Shown piece after piece: positions 11,690 through 23,199 of a stretch of DNA of 64,000 bases. The stretch is from Lutraria lutraria (lineage: Eukaryota; Mollusca; Bivalvia; Venerida; Mactridae). Numbering within the stretch: position 1 is the first letter of the stretch; each line of letters begins with the position of its first letter. The notes beneath the pieces were generated by a model. The model saw only the letters and a list, made by a program, of their open reading frames with translations, was not told where the DNA came from and did not search any database. The stretch spans positions 13,784,414 to 13,848,413 of the forward strand of contig OZ026835.1 of assembly GCA_964023205.1 (NCBI GenBank). Direction: 5' to 3'. A program made the translations under genes and the position numbers.

Positions 11690-14551
11690 ACAGTAGTCGA
11701 TGTAGCAACTACCGAATTAGTTGTTGTTATTATGACCTTTCATACATTTACCACATGACTAATTGTTAAATTGCTTTATCAGGTGTATAATTTAAGTCGG
11801 TATATTTTTACCATGTTACAAAAAACTGCTAATTTTTAGCAAACTGTTCGATAATTCAATAACTCGATACATATTTATTTTCTTAATCAGGGTTATATAA
11901 GCGGGTCTAAAAACTCAAAATATAACCATGGCTACTTTTCGGTCACCCTGTGAATATAAATCGATTACAAATTAATAAATGAAGGCAAACAGTTTTATTG
12001 AGAAAACACCTGGTGAACGTGAAATGAAATGATTTTCTCGTGCACGTTTTACCGGAAACATATTCTGTAGAAAGGATTATCTTCAGAAAATATGCATGTA
12101 TATAAGTCCTTGTTATTTATCATGCTTTATAAAACTATGATTTGTTTAAACTTTTCCAGTCGTGAGCTTGCTGGGTCAGAAACATAGATTAAGTAAACTC
12201 AGAAGTATATTCCAATTATTCTTTAAAGCCCAATTGATTTTGAATGTAGTAAATCAAAACAATAGATAAATTGATAATAAAATATAATAAATATGTTTTA
12301 TTCGAACCAATTTCGATGTACAATATTTTACACAATGCCTTTTTTAGTCTCATCTAGTAAAAATGTTGTCAAATGCTTTTTCTTATTTTTTTGCAATTTC
12401 ATTGAAAAAATACCGTGCTATATTTCTATAATTATGTACTTTTTGATTGAAAAGAATATTAAGAAAATGCATTCGTGTGGATACGTTTTATTATCTGATA
12501 CAGCTATGGCTAAAGCCTCTGACCACTTTTATGACAGACGATATACAATTAACAGGATGTTACGTAATATTTATTGGTTTTATCGCCCTGTTAAAGGGAT
12601 ATTGCTCATTCATGCAGTATTGGCCGGGTTTTAAAATTGACATGCAATGTTTGATATACGCCATTTCAAATTAAATGCCAATTTATTATTATCAATATTA
12701 TTATTGAACGTGCCGTTTTAACTTTTAAATGTCCCAAAAGTTTTACTAATACAGTTCTACTAGGACAGTAACCAATAAATATCTAAATTTAAAAACATTG
12801 AACAGCTCCTATTTAAGTGACCCCAAAAGCAACAGGAGGTATATTCTCTTAATTGTTTAATTGCCCCTTATCTGTCTAATCATGTCTGGTCACGGTCAGC
12901 TTAGTGTCTGGTTAAAAGATTTATAGTGATAATTAGTTTATGAAAAACGTTTGTTGTTTTCATAGCACATACAACAAATTATATTGAATACTGATATAAT
13001 TAAAAAAATATATTTTCAGGGTTTCCAATATCTTGTTTGCCTTACTTAGCACAGTCATTAGAGATCGTGTCCCAACATCGAGTTGGATCTGGTCGGGCAA
13101 TAAGAATCTCAATGTCAGTTTGACTTGTCCCGAGCTGTGTTAAAACATGCATTTTTTAGAAATGTGAAAGTTGAAAAATTAACCGTGCCCGTGGAAAAAC
13201 TCAACATATTTTTTTGCCGAACGATTGAATTTTTTAATTATACGTTCATATAATTATTTCCTTTAGTAGTGTGAAACAGGGATGCTATAATATTATATCC
13301 CTGTGTGAAATGAATATATATACACATATAGAACTGTGTTCTGTAAGGTGTTTGATTCCGAAAAATCAAAATGTATTACTGCTGTAATATTTCATCTAAT
13401 ATGTACTTTCCTTGATCTTATATAAAGTCATTAAATTTGAATTAAACAACATCAGTTTACTGCTGGTTTGTCAATGTTATTCACATCAATATTTATTTAT
13501 TCATTTAAAGATCAACATTAAAATATGGAATTATGTATTTCAAAAAACAAAAATATGACATTTTTCTTTTAATTATTGTGTTGAAGACCATGATCCTTCC
13601 CCCACGTGAGAAAAATAATACTCTCAAATTCCCTAAACTCGGATCGCACAAAAACGACCAGGAGATATAGATCTCGGTTTAACGCTAAATAATCCATATT
13701 CGATAAGAATCAATAATTGGCGTAAAGGGAAACAACTAGTTTATCACACCGGTAAAAAATCAATAACGACAGGAGTTGTCTTTTCATAGGAAAATAGCGT
13801 CAATGTTCCGCATGCGAAGAAAGCATTATACAGAAGACCACACTCATTAAAAGATCACATTTATAACACAGGTGTTACGAATAAGATCACACATCAATGT
13901 TACGGTAACATGAAGCGGAAATCAAGCATATAGGTAACATAATTATTTTGCAACTAATGTGATCGATGCCAATTTTTATTTTACTTGTAACAATGTAATA
14001 ACATTCATAACAAAATCTTTTGTTATTCCAGTTCAACAATGTTCAGTTTTGACATAATCATATCTTAATTAGATTTCTACCTGTAACTTTATTGTATTTT
14101 TATCCTTTATTGTCAATATATCACTTCAACGTATCTGATGAATGGTGTATTGGGTGACTTACAAGGACATTTTGTGCTATCAAAACGAAGGCAGATATGA
14201 CATCAAAATTTTATCATCTACATTTCCATTTTTGAGCACTTAACGTAGAATGAATGATTCTCGTCCAGCAAACAAACAAATACATGTACATCCTTCCTAA
14301 ATTGCATACTAGGGTAAGTATGTTATGTTAAATGTCATGAAATTACTATCGCAATGAGTTACATGTTCTTTAATGTTGTTATACTTATACACTAGTTTCG
14401 TTTATATTTATACTACAAGTTGTTCTCCCTCATCAAAAATATATTCATCTAATTCATTTCTTTTCCTCATACTGTACGTATGTTACATACCTGAGAGAAT
14501 AAAGTTATGTTCTGTTCTAATAAAATTTATCTGTAAAAATATGCCGTGATT
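11690..14551. other. Long AT-rich stretch, no gene recognised
   Basis: A 113-codon frame at 12,293-12,634 is the longest open frame here. It has no recognisable domain and reads as AT-driven hydrophobic sequence. No inverted-repeat element, SINE or LINE was recognised. Unidentified dispersed repeats may be present. Confidence 0.45.
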
Positions 14552-14664
14552 TACTCGATTTAATTTTTGGCAAATAATTGGTCAGCTGAAAGTGACATAA
14601 AAGATAGAATTAATCCTGTACTTAAGTAAAGATGTTTTTATAAGTGAAAAGAGAACTGGTATAG
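14552..14664 (+). mobile_element. LINE segment A, separated from its downstream part by a 0.75-kb insertion
   Basis: From about CAAATAATTGGTCAGCTGAA to GAAAAGAGAACTG this is nearly identical to 23,208-23,306. In the second copy the sequence continues directly into TATAGCAAAATAGCACGAC. Here that continuation is found only at 15,413, so 14,665-15,411 is inserted here or lost there. Confidence 0.7.
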
Positions 14665-15411
14665 ATAGAAATCGAGCAGTGAGTCGTGACGAAAGGTCGA
14701 GGATTGTTCCATTCTTTAAAATAGGGATACGTAATACAATGACCAAGTACATTACTAAACATGACCTTACATTTGTAGGCCACTGTTGTAAGAGGCCTAC
14801 GTGGTCCTGAAATCAGTGCGCCGCACTAGTAACATTATTAAACTGAATTGTGTTGGTTCGTATCCTTAATTTTGCCACTATTTTTGTTTCAAATCATGCA
14901 TTGCTCGTGTTTTCGGTGCATTTATGTTAAGAAGAGTATACACATGCATATTTTTTCATGCAATCAAAATCAAATTATGTTCAAATGACATTCCTAAGTA
15001 TGCAGGCGATGCCATGTTAGAAACGAAGCAAATTATTAGATTCTGACAGCGGCTCTAGTGCAGATAATGCTAACAAAGGAGTAATTGAAATTGAAATTAA
15101 ATTAAATATGTATGAAATTCATTCCAAATATTGAAATTAAATTTTGCAAATATAAAATGTCAAAAAGCAAATAAAAATGGAAGGAAAAAACTTTCACATG
15201 GGCTTCGAACCCGTAACATCTTGACTAACAAGCTGCAGAAGTACAAAGGTTAGCGCCTCTACCAATTAAGCTACGCACTTAATCTCATCAGGGAGGGTCA
15301 AATAAATGATATTTATGCATTACAGAAACCACCGAAACGTTCCGAAATGCCACTCACCCTACAGAATGGACTTAGCTGATCTTTGATCATTCACAGGTCG
15401 TTGTCGGACTA
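14665..15411. mobile_element. Insertion in a LINE, containing a tRNA-like sequence
   Basis: About 747 bases interrupt the LINE relative to its second copy at 23.3 kb. The only recognisable content is the minus-strand tRNA-like stretch at 15,194-15,285. Terminal repeats were not identified. The edges share only a short TATAG-like overlap. Confidence 0.5.
15194..15285 (-). other. tRNA-like sequence with pol III A and B boxes (pseudo-tRNA or SINE head)
   Basis: On the minus strand TAGCTTAATTGG fits a pol III A box and GGGTTCGAAGCCC contains a perfect B-box core. A D-stem (GCTT/AGGC) can form, as can a T-stem with one mismatch. The anticodon stem CTAAC/GTTAG encloses about 19 bases, and the acceptor ends do not pair. 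It is therefore not a functional tRNA gene by eye; a tRNA pseudogene or the promoter of a SINE is more likely. Confidence 0.5.
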
Positions 15412-16034
15412 TATAGCAAAATAGCACGACGTTGTCGTTGTTTTGAATCTTTCTAATTCGCTTTGCTCAGACGAAAACAGACTTACTCATTTTCTGAATT
15501 ATGACCGTCAAACTCAAGGGTATACTCCAGATGTCTACTGTCTCTTACGAAAATATAACATTATACATTACTTGGATATTTATACAAAGTATGGCACATT
15601 TCCCTCAAAATATACTTGGAAACAGATTTTACAGCAACATGTGTTGAAGAAAGTACGCCAAGACATCTTAAATGAAATCATTACAGAAGCACCATATTTG
15701 TCTCAACTATTAAGTGTTGACCAGCCCTCTCAGCTATGGACATTGTCAATCCAGAACTGTAGAATCTCACACATGTGTGAACAGCTGATGTGTATATCTG
15801 CAAAAATTTTCTCACTAACATTTATTTGTTGTTGCATAAAATGTGAAAAATTAAGTGATAATTTATGTATTCACCTTGTTTGTTTCTGCAAGGAAAATGA
15901 TCAAATACGTTGTAAAATATGGAATGTCATCATGGAGCGTTTTGGTCAGCAAACTTACAATGCATTCATTGACATGACAGCAGGTCAACAATGTGATTTT
16001 CTGTTGAGTTGTGCGAACTTGATTACTGAGGACA
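15412..16034 (+). mobile_element. LINE ORF2 C-terminal fragment
   Basis: The 215-codon frame (from about 15,443) resembles the region after the RT of LINE ORF2. It has a YDRQTQGYTPDVYCLLRKYN segment, then YGTFPSKYTWKQIL, then a Cys/His knuckle region (CCCIKCEKL...IHLVCFC), then a helical tail (IWNVIMERFGQQTYNAFIDM). No RT core is present, so it is a fragment. It is about 95% identical by eye to 22,203-22,770. Similarity to that copy stops at about 16,034 (GAGGACAATC), where an opposite-strand LINE fragment begins; the last codons of the open frame are therefore not element sequence. Family recognition is by motif pattern only. Confidence 0.7.
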
Positions 16035-16035
16035 A

Positions 16036-16567
16036 TCCTAACCTAAATCTAGACATTTCTATTCTAATCTTTTCATTTGTAATGATATGAAGATATTTTT
16101 CAAAATTAAATTCTGTTTTAAATCGAATAAAATAGTTCATTTTAGATTGATGATTCAAATTTTGACTCCATTCCTGTAGATATTGATGCCTAACTCGTTG
16201 CCGTAAATTGTTAAAAGAAATGTGTATTATATCATGATGTTACCAAAACCCAACCGTTCAATACAAGTAGTCACTGCCGATGCCCAACTTTTATTTTTAC
16301 TGCGTATATTTAAATTGATTTGTTCATTGAAAATGCTAAACATTAGGATTTTCATTATTTTAGTCCAAAATTTTAACGATCGTTCGATACAAATGATGGA
16401 AATGGGAAATCGGCCAAATTCACCATAGACTGCGGCATTTGAGGTTTAACTCCTAAAATATTTTTACAAAATTTTATATGGATTTTATCGACTTCTTGTA
16501 AATTATATGCCCCAAACTTCACAACCGTACGTGATGATCGGCTGTATGAGGGAATTAAATAACACAA
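16036..16567 (-). mobile_element. LINE ORF2 C-terminal fragment, opposite strand
   Basis: Read leftward from 16,567, the frame has YNLQEVDKIHIKFCKNILGV, typical of the segment following the RT thumb in many LINEs (DKIH..F.K.ILGV). It continues, with frameshifts and stops, to LRQRVRHQYLQEWSQNL and FRFKTEFNFEKYLHI-like sequence near 16,090-16,200. These short phrases match the linker before the C-terminal zinc knuckle. It abuts the plus-strand LINE fragment ending at 16,034. Decayed and not functional. Confidence 0.75.
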
Positions 16568-16799
16568 GTTTACTTTTGACGTCTAAATTTACCCGACTTA
16601 CCGAATAATCATTACTTTGAAATGAAGATAGACTTGTTGGTAGAAAGAAACTGAGAAATAATCATTTACTCACGTAGAACAATACTATTCTTGAAATCGT
16701 TAGTCAATTAATTTATTTACCTTGGTATTGTTTTTACAAGAAAAGTCTAAATAGATTAGAGTAAACGCAGGGGCGAATAATTTTCTTTTTTTCTTTATA
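16568..16799. other. Spacer, nothing recognised
   Basis: Short AT-rich interval between a LINE fragment and a tandem-unit repeat. Confidence 0.4.
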
Positions 16800-17394
16800 A
16801 GCCTATATAAATCAAGTGACCCCTGGGGTGGGACCAATATTCTAAACAAACTTGATACAGGTCCACTAGAAAATGCTACATACCAAATATCTAAGCTCTA
16901 GGCATTGTAGTTTCTGCCAAGAAGATCTTTAAAATTTCCCTGTATAAGTCTATGTACAATCAAGTGACCCCTGGTGCGGAGCCAATTTTGACCCCAGGGC
17001 AATAATTTGAACAAACTTGATAGAGGTCCACTAGACAATGCTACAATCCAAATGTCCAAGCTCAAGACATTGTAGTTTCTGACAAGAAGATTAAAAACTT
17101 TTGCCTATATAAGTCTATGTAAAATCATGTTACCCAGAGGCGGAGCTAATTTTGACCCAAGGGCCATACTTTGAACAAACTTGGTAGAAGTCCCATAGAC
17201 AATGCTTCACACAAATATCTAAAATCTAGGCCATCTGGTTTTGGACAAGTCGATTTTTAAAGTGTTTCATATTGGTTGCCATGGCAACCATAGTTTTTAA
17301 TGAAACTATTTTTTACAACTTTGGTACAGCTTCATGCAAGGAACATCCCTGTAACGCCCCCGGACGACAGACAACATGCGATCACAATAGCTCA
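16800..17394 (+). repeat. Tandem-unit dispersed repeat, ~162-bp period, with 3' end
   Basis: At least three units of the 8.6-kb family are present. CTACATACCAAATATCTAAG and variants start near 16,872, 17,035 and 17,202, with CAAGTGACCCCTGG and TTTGACCCCAGGG between them. The element closes with GGACGACAGACAACATGCGA then TCACAATAGCTCACGA, which resembles the end of the GGGCC family at 26.7 and 46.7 kb (GACGCCGGACG...GCTCA). Inferred: a non-autonomous element with internal tandem units. Confidence 0.7.
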
Positions 17395-17559
17395 CGATTG
17401 TAAATTATTCATTAATAATTTATGTTCAGCGATGGCATGTTGAAATAAATGAATCATCTAGATGTAGTACATATTTTTTATTCGGAAATTTTCAAACCCT
17501 ATCTTAAAATAATTGATATTCCAAAATACAGATATGCTTTCTCGAAATGAATTTTTTCA

Positions 17560-17815
17560 TTGAAAGTGGAAATAAACCTAATTAAACACCTAGAAATGAA
17601 AGGAAATGTAAATTTTGCAAATCTCTTAAAGATGAATTTCACTTTGTTTTAGAATGTCAATTATATTCAAATATTCCCCAAAAATATATCAGAAAATATT
17701 ATTGGAATAGACCAAATATATCAAAATTTATCTGAAAATGAAACAATAATTAAACAACTTTCGGTATATATTCATAAATGTTTCAAATTATGTGACGAAG
17801 CCCTGTATCCATGAT
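17560..17815 (+). mobile_element. LINE ORF2 C-terminal zinc-knuckle fragment
   Basis: A degenerate frame reads NERKCKFCKSLKDEFHFVLE and then CQLYSN, a Cys-X2-Cys...His...Cys knuckle. After a shift it gives IIKQLSVYIHKCFKLCDEAL before a stop at about 17,812. The same signature ends the LINE at 3.5 kb (ALSIFINEALKCR). Only the extreme C-terminus is left. Confidence 0.7.
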
Positions 17816-18664
17816 CTAAAACGTTTTTAACACTTTTCTCTTCATTTCATTACAATAAGGTTAATTTCTTGTTTGTTCCCGTATGTGATATATTAAAAAA
17901 AGATCTATCTTGTTAGAGGTCTATAATTGCTTCACCGTATCCGAGTACGAACACTAAGTTAAGACCATTTCTCAACAGTCGATCAGTTTTAATTTTCCTG
18001 CAAGGAAGAGCTTCCATTGACTTCCGCCTATGAAAATAGTTGTTCAATTTAATGGCATACTCGTACATATGAATTCTAATATGCAAAATCGTATACGAGC
18101 AATACAAAACAGTCGTAAAAAATTATAAACAGTCCCCTACCGGATTACTACAATATTTACCATCAGTACACACATTTCAAAGAAGGATGACGTCATAATT
18201 CACGTGCTGGATATGCTTATTTAGTCTGGTTCCTAGCGTCTGTTGTAAACATATGAAAGTCATTATTGAATTCATGGACGATGAGATGACAACTGTGAAT
18301 CAATCAGACATATAAAAAAGTGGTTCGTCGGGAAATTTTAACCGATTAAATTAATGCTTATATCGTGTAACTTTTTCTTCGAGCATGTCTTCATGTTTGA
18401 GATATTACATTCTGCATAAGTTGAGCATACAAAGGGGAAGGTAATACAGACTATATATGTGCTAATTGCAGGATCAGATGGTGGAAAACATAAATCAAAG
18501 TACTGAAAGCACATGAACCGGGAACACTTTTAACAAAATTTTGCATGGCGGGTACTTTGGTCTACATCAAAATTCATGTGCGAACTATCGTTTGGTTTCC
18601 AAAACCCAGCCCTAAAAAGGAATTCAACTTTTGACTACTTTGTAGTTCCGAACTACAGCAGAAC
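17816..18664. other. No gene recognised
   Basis: Possibly includes 3' sequence of the preceding LINE. No coding frame beyond 64 codons, and no inverted or tandem repeat recognised. Confidence 0.4.
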
Positions 18665-18950
18665 CTTCAGAGCTTTGATTTACCTCGGGGCCATGATTCA
18701 AACAAACTTGGTAGAGGTCCATTAAACAATGCCTAACACCAAATAACCATGCTCTAGACAGTGTAGTTACTGACAAGAAGATTTTTTAAAGTGTACCTTT
18801 ATAAACCTACATGTATGTAAAATCAAGTTACCCCCGGGGCGGGTCAGTTTGGCCCCAAGGGCCATAATTTAAACACACTTGGTAGAAGTCCACTAGACAA
18901 TGCTACATACCAAATATCTAAGCTCAAGACATTGTACATTGTATTGTGTA
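18665..18950 (+). repeat. Fragment of the ~160-bp tandem-unit repeat
   Basis: Two partial units match 16.8-17.4 kb: AACAAACTTGGTAGAGGTCC, CAAGTTACCCCCGGGGCGGG, and CTACATACCAAATATCTAAG at about 18,903. Both the start and the end of the element are missing. Confidence 0.65.
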
Positions 18951-19635
18951 AAATTATGAAGTAAATGCTTTAAAAGCAAAGCATCATTGTTACATTTCTG
19001 TTCTTTCTGAATTTGTAGTAGTAAAGTTACCAAATTGTTGACAGGATTGGTCTGTGTTTATTTCTTTCAGAAATCATACTTTAATCCCTGTTAGGCCTCA
19101 ACGGCAAAATAAGTACGTCGAACAAATGCATCAGTCTGTTCTGGTACATTACCTATATTCTATATATCCTATATATACAGAATAAAATTCATAAACATAC
19201 AAGGAACAAATATTTGACTTTCGTAACATTGTTGTTTTCTACATAAAAGATAGTGTACATATTTGAATTAGAACCAGCTTATAATTGCCAAACACGGATA
19301 ACGTCGTTTGCACTTACTTAAATAATGGTTTAACAAAAATCTATAATCCGTAAGGCAATGATTAAGGTTTTGTATTGTAATTCAGCATTGTAGATAAACC
19401 TTAAGAGTGGTGTGACTTATATTCGGGATTGGTCTCCAATATATTAATCGTCAAAAAGTGAAGCTATTCTATATACACGCATATTGTTTTTAGAGTTACA
19501 TAATGGTGTCCTTTAAAGTGGAATGGCTGAATTACTTAAGTTAGATAGAGCGTTCAGTATTCATTGTAGAATATCATCAACGAAAGTCTGAAATTTATCT
19601 AGTTTATGTCAGTGGGATTTTAGAACTTGACTTGA
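18951..19635. other. Upstream region of the sulfotransferase exon
   Basis: No coding frame. It probably includes promoter and 5' untranslated sequence of the gene starting at 19,636. I could not identify a convincing TATA box or initiator. Confidence 0.35.
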
Positions 19636-20044
19636 ATGATGTCTCGGCGTCACATAAAGAAGTTTCTTTTAATTTGTTTGCTTCTTTTAATGATATATTT
19701 TGTGTTTGAATTCTGGTCAAACTCGTTTTACAAGGACAGTATTTTACAAAAGCCTCAGAGCGAACTTAAACATGATGTCAGTGTGATATTCCGAAACCAA
19801 ACTGAGTGTTATAAAGCACAAATGATGAATAAAACTGTTGGTGAAACTGAGAGTGTGGACAACTATATGGATGTTTGTGAGAGTTTAAATGAGATTGACA
19901 GGAATCAAATATCGTCACAATCGTGTCCATATTGTCGCTTTAAGTCATTGATGCTGATAAAGGAACAAAAGCCGTTTGTTGCATTGGCTAGCTTTCCTTG
20001 TTCTGGAAACTCATGGACAAGAGAATTATTCGAATCTTTAACAG
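19636..20044 (+). CDS. Sulfotransferase (WSCD-like), exon 1
   Basis: The product should be a type II Golgi membrane enzyme that transfers sulfate from PAPS to a glycan. Residues 1-9 are short and basic (MMSRRHIKK), and residues 10-27 form a hydrophobic signal anchor (FLLICLLLLMIYFVFEFW). A variable stem follows with N-glycosylation sequons (NQT, NKT) and a CPYC pair. Residues 115-127 read VALASFPCSGNSW, the 5'-phosphosulfate-binding loop; the usual form is FPGSGNTW, so a loop glycine is Cys here. TRELFESLTG follows, as in WSCD-type sulfotransferases. The exon probably ends at 20,044 at a GT (G|GTCGGT), leaving one base of a codon. That base joins the exon at 21,661 in frame to give TGIYTGSIY, matching the family. 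The start is the first ATG of the frame and the membrane anchor supports it. The gene is incomplete in this window. Confidence 0.8.
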
Positions 20045-21660
20045 GTCGGTAACATTTTTGAAGTTTGTCTATCTTATCGACTCTACTTTTTATGCCGATT
20101 CTTGTATGTTTCCGGTCCCTGACAATCTTTTTCTTCGACGATACTTTGATATGAAATATATCTCCGAACTAATACATGTATATATATTTGAAAAAGATCT
20201 GCCTGTTTTTATAACCATGCCGTATATTTGTAATATGTTTTTGGGAATACTTGGCGATCTTTTCATCAATCATTGTTCGAATAGATTTTTAATTTAATAT
20301 AGAGGTTTACTCAGAATTTTGAGTTCTATTTCTATTGCCTCAATTTACTTGGCAGTTCAAATGGAATTTATCAATTATGTATTTAACAGGAAGTCGTCAA
20401 TAATTACTAGTAAATCACTCCGACCTGCATACTTTTTTTTATAATATATTGATTTTCCTGTTATTTACTATTAGTTACTCTAAAGACACAAAACTGACTA
20501 GTGAGGTTAAAATACATGTGAACAATTGATAGGATAAGACTCACGCGCAGACACTAGTATATTGTCAGATTGACAAAAATAACAACAACAATATTCTTTT
20601 TCTGACCCAAACTCACCGCTCTTTCTAAAAAGGCATGTCATTTTGTTTTACTGTGTCTTTACGCAGTTATTTATTCACGTACTTATATGTTTCTACATAG
20701 ACTTACTTCATCAGCCAGCCGATCAAAACCGTCATAATAGTTAGTACCGTGAAATAAGCTACACGCACTCGGTTTAATCCACTCGTCATGTCTCACATTT
20801 CATTATTGTATACAATTTTGTCCTTTGTAAAATAAATATGTTGAAACTTACAACAATATCAACAACAACAATATAATTAAAGCCCCAAATAAGGCTTAAA
20901 AATTGGTAACATTTTCTATGTACAAAGAATCTTGAAAGACTGAGATATTAAAATATGCCCAAAATGGTACAGAAGGGACCTGTATCTGATCTCAGGTCGC
21001 CGTTCCTTCCTTGAGAAATAAGCAACTCCGTACAAAATACTAAATATTGTTTACGTTTAAATTTCCCGAACAATTCCGAAAACTCTTCGTCAATGATCGA
21101 AAGTACGCACAAAACCGTCCGTAATCTCCGGAAAGTGACGGAAATACAGTCGGAATACATTTAGCGCCGTATTTGTAAACGAACCGGGCTTGTTATGTTA
21201 ATCTTCAAGGAAAGAGTATTTAACATATATGACAGATTGTGTGTGTTTTAATCACACATTGTGTTTATTATTTATCAGTCTTCAAATCAGTATAACAGAT
21301 TTGTGTTTTCTATATGAAGAAAATAACCACTTTGGGAACCTTATTGTGGCTTTAACAGTAGCAACACCAGCAACCGCAACAAAATATACATTATCTCGTG
21401 GTTGCCGCATTGCACTGTCCTATAACCATTTACCAAAATCTATCCGATCAGTTTTTAATATTTTAATGATATTTTAACACATTTATAAAAAAAGGTTTGG
21501 ATGACACATAGACAAATGACACATTCATAAAATGAGATTTGGAGGACACATAGACAAATGACACATTTATGAAATGGGACTTTGAGGACACATAGACGAA
21601 TGAAACATTTATAGAAAGTGGTTTGGAGGACACAAGAACATAATTATGATATCTATATTT
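20045..21660 (+). other. Intron 1 of the sulfotransferase gene
   Basis: Inferred from the donor GTCGGT at 20,045 and the acceptor TTTCAG ending at 21,660, which join two sulfotransferase-coding segments in phase. It holds a 42-bp minisatellite near its 3' end. Frames inside it (19,998-20,297 running out of exon 1, and 21,229-21,477) show no domain. Confidence 0.65.
21477..21638 (+). repeat. Intronic minisatellite, 42-bp period, ~4 copies
   Basis: The phrase GAGGACACATAGACAAATGA, followed by CACATTTATGAAATG, recurs with GACACATAGAC-type anchors at 21,503, 21,545, 21,587 and a partial at 21,629. Units differ at a few positions. It lies immediately upstream of the branch/acceptor region of sulfotransferase exon 2. 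Confidence 0.85.
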
Positions 21661-21939
21661 CAGGAATTTATACAGGTAGCATCTACAAGGATGGAATGGG
21701 TCAGTTTAATGGATCCAGACGTTGCCCTTTGCGTGGTGGTGTCTACATTATTAAAACACACGCATACAATAACAAGACAAATCATAGGGACTGTACAGCA
21801 ATGCACAAGACAACAATTGACTATCAGAAGGCAATGCTAATCCTCAGAAACCCATACGACGCTTTGCTGTCATATTTTAATCTCATTAGTAAAGGGAACA
21901 AGACTGATTTTGCAGATCAGAAGCAGTTTCAAAGTAAAA
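21661..21939 (+). CDS. Sulfotransferase (WSCD-like), exon 2
   Basis: Follows a TTTCAG acceptor and continues the exon-1 frame. It starts GIYTGSIYKDGMGQFNGS, a segment equivalent to the TG.YTGS.Y.D region of WSCD proteins. It then has VYIIKTHAYN and AMLILRNPYDALLSYFN. The latter holds the RNPYD 3'-phosphate-binding motif with the downstream Ser typical of cytosolic and Golgi sulfotransferases. The exon ends at AAA|GTAAGT (donor at 21,940) in phase 1. The open frame runs on to 21,977 only by reading into the intron. The remaining exons (about 100-150 residues in relatives) were not recognised between 21,940 and the window end. Either they lie outside the window, are too diverged for me to see, or the gene is broken. 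No stop or frameshift is seen in either exon. Confidence 0.8.
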
Positions 21940-22202
21940 GTAAGTGCAAACAGTTTTTTAAGATGTCTCCCGCCTAGTTATAAAATCCAACTATCTTACG
22001 TGTTTTTTACTTCCGGTATGGCAAAATAAAAAAATACTAGGTTTCAATGGAGATGAAATTTAATCTGATCATCTAACGCTCACCCCTAACCTAAATTACA
22101 TACAGTTTCTTCATCAAAATCAGAAATTTAACCTGGAATAAATCTAACCAAATTTACACAATTTACACGTGTCTGAAATTTAATGAATTAACCAAAACAA
22201 TG
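21940..22202 (+). other. Start of intron 2, no other feature
   Basis: Begins with the consensus donor GTAAGTG. AT-rich with no recognisable element until the LINE copy at 22,203. Confidence 0.5.
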
Positions 22203-23199
22203 ACAGACTTACTCATTTTCTGAATTATGACCGTCAAACTCAAGGGTATATTCAAGATGTCTACTGTCTCTTACGAAAATATAACATTATACATTACTTG
22301 GATATTTATACAAAGTATGGTACATTTCCCTAAAAATATACTTGGAAACGGATTTTACAGCAACATGTGTTGAAGAAAGTACGCCAAGACATCTTAAATG
22401 AAATAATTACAGAAGCACCATATTTGTCTCAACTATTAAGTGTTGACCAGCCCTCTCAGCTCTGGACATTGTCAATCCAGAACTGTAGAATTTCACACAT
22501 GTGTGAACAGCTGATGTGTATATCTGCAAAATTCTCACGAACATTTATTTGTTGTTGCAAAAAATGTGAAAAATTTAGTGATAATTTATGTATCCACCTT
22601 GTTTGTTTCTGCAAGGAAAGTGATCAAATATAGCCTAATATGTTATAAAATATGGAATGTCATCATAGAGCGTTTTGGTCAGCAAACTTACAATGCATTC
22701 ATTGACATGACACCAGGTCAACAATGTGATTTTCTGTTGAGTTGTGCGAACTTGATTACTGAGGACAATCAGTTTACCTATTTTGACCTATCGTTATACA
22801 TGTGTAAATTATTTGATTAGTTTAGATGAACATGTCTGTCTTGTTGTTAAGTCGCCTAAACAATTATTTAAATGTTATATCGCTACACTGTAGAACAGCT
22901 ACATTTTGTTTCACTGGTTGGGTATTTTGCAATTGTAACTTATTCCATCATCTACTCACATTTATCGCCAATATTTTTTTTTTCTCATCTCAATGATAAG
23001 AGCGAAGTCTTTAAGCTATAGATATTAAATATGATAAATGCTCGAGCACTGAATTATGTGATTTAATACTGCTTATGCTGTAATGCGAATATTCATTGAT
23101 GGTGCTTTATTATATTATTGTATATTAACGATATCATGTACATTGTATCATGTATTATATCATATGCTCTCCGTGTCTGGAGGAAATAAAGATATATAC
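22203..23199 (+). mobile_element. LINE C-terminal fragment with 3' UTR (second copy)
   Basis: Starts abruptly at ACAGACTTACTCATTTTCTG, equivalent to position 15,477 of the first copy, and stays very similar up to GAGGACAATC (22,770). Unlike the first copy it continues through a stop and a 3' UTR to TCTGGAGGAAATAAAGATAT near 23,190, a LINE-like 3' end with AATAAA. The coding frame is broken near 22,330 (a stop in place of the Ser of FPSKYTW) and near 22,630 by inserted bases. It carries the same Cys/His knuckle (CCCKKCEKF...IHLVCFC). It sits in the presumed second intron of the sulfotransferase gene. Confidence 0.75.

Noticed and set aside
12293..12634. 113-codon open frame, the longest in the 11.7-14.5 kb stretch
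   Set aside because: No domain, biased to Phe/Ile/Tyr/Lys as expected of AT-rich DNA, and overlapped by another open frame. Not supported as a gene.
22367..22820. Two overlapping frames resembling the 215-codon frame at 15.4 kb, suggesting a duplicated host gene
   Set aside because: Motifs (FPSKYTWKQIL, Cys/His knuckle, 3' UTR with AATAAA) fit a LINE tail better, and the frame is broken.
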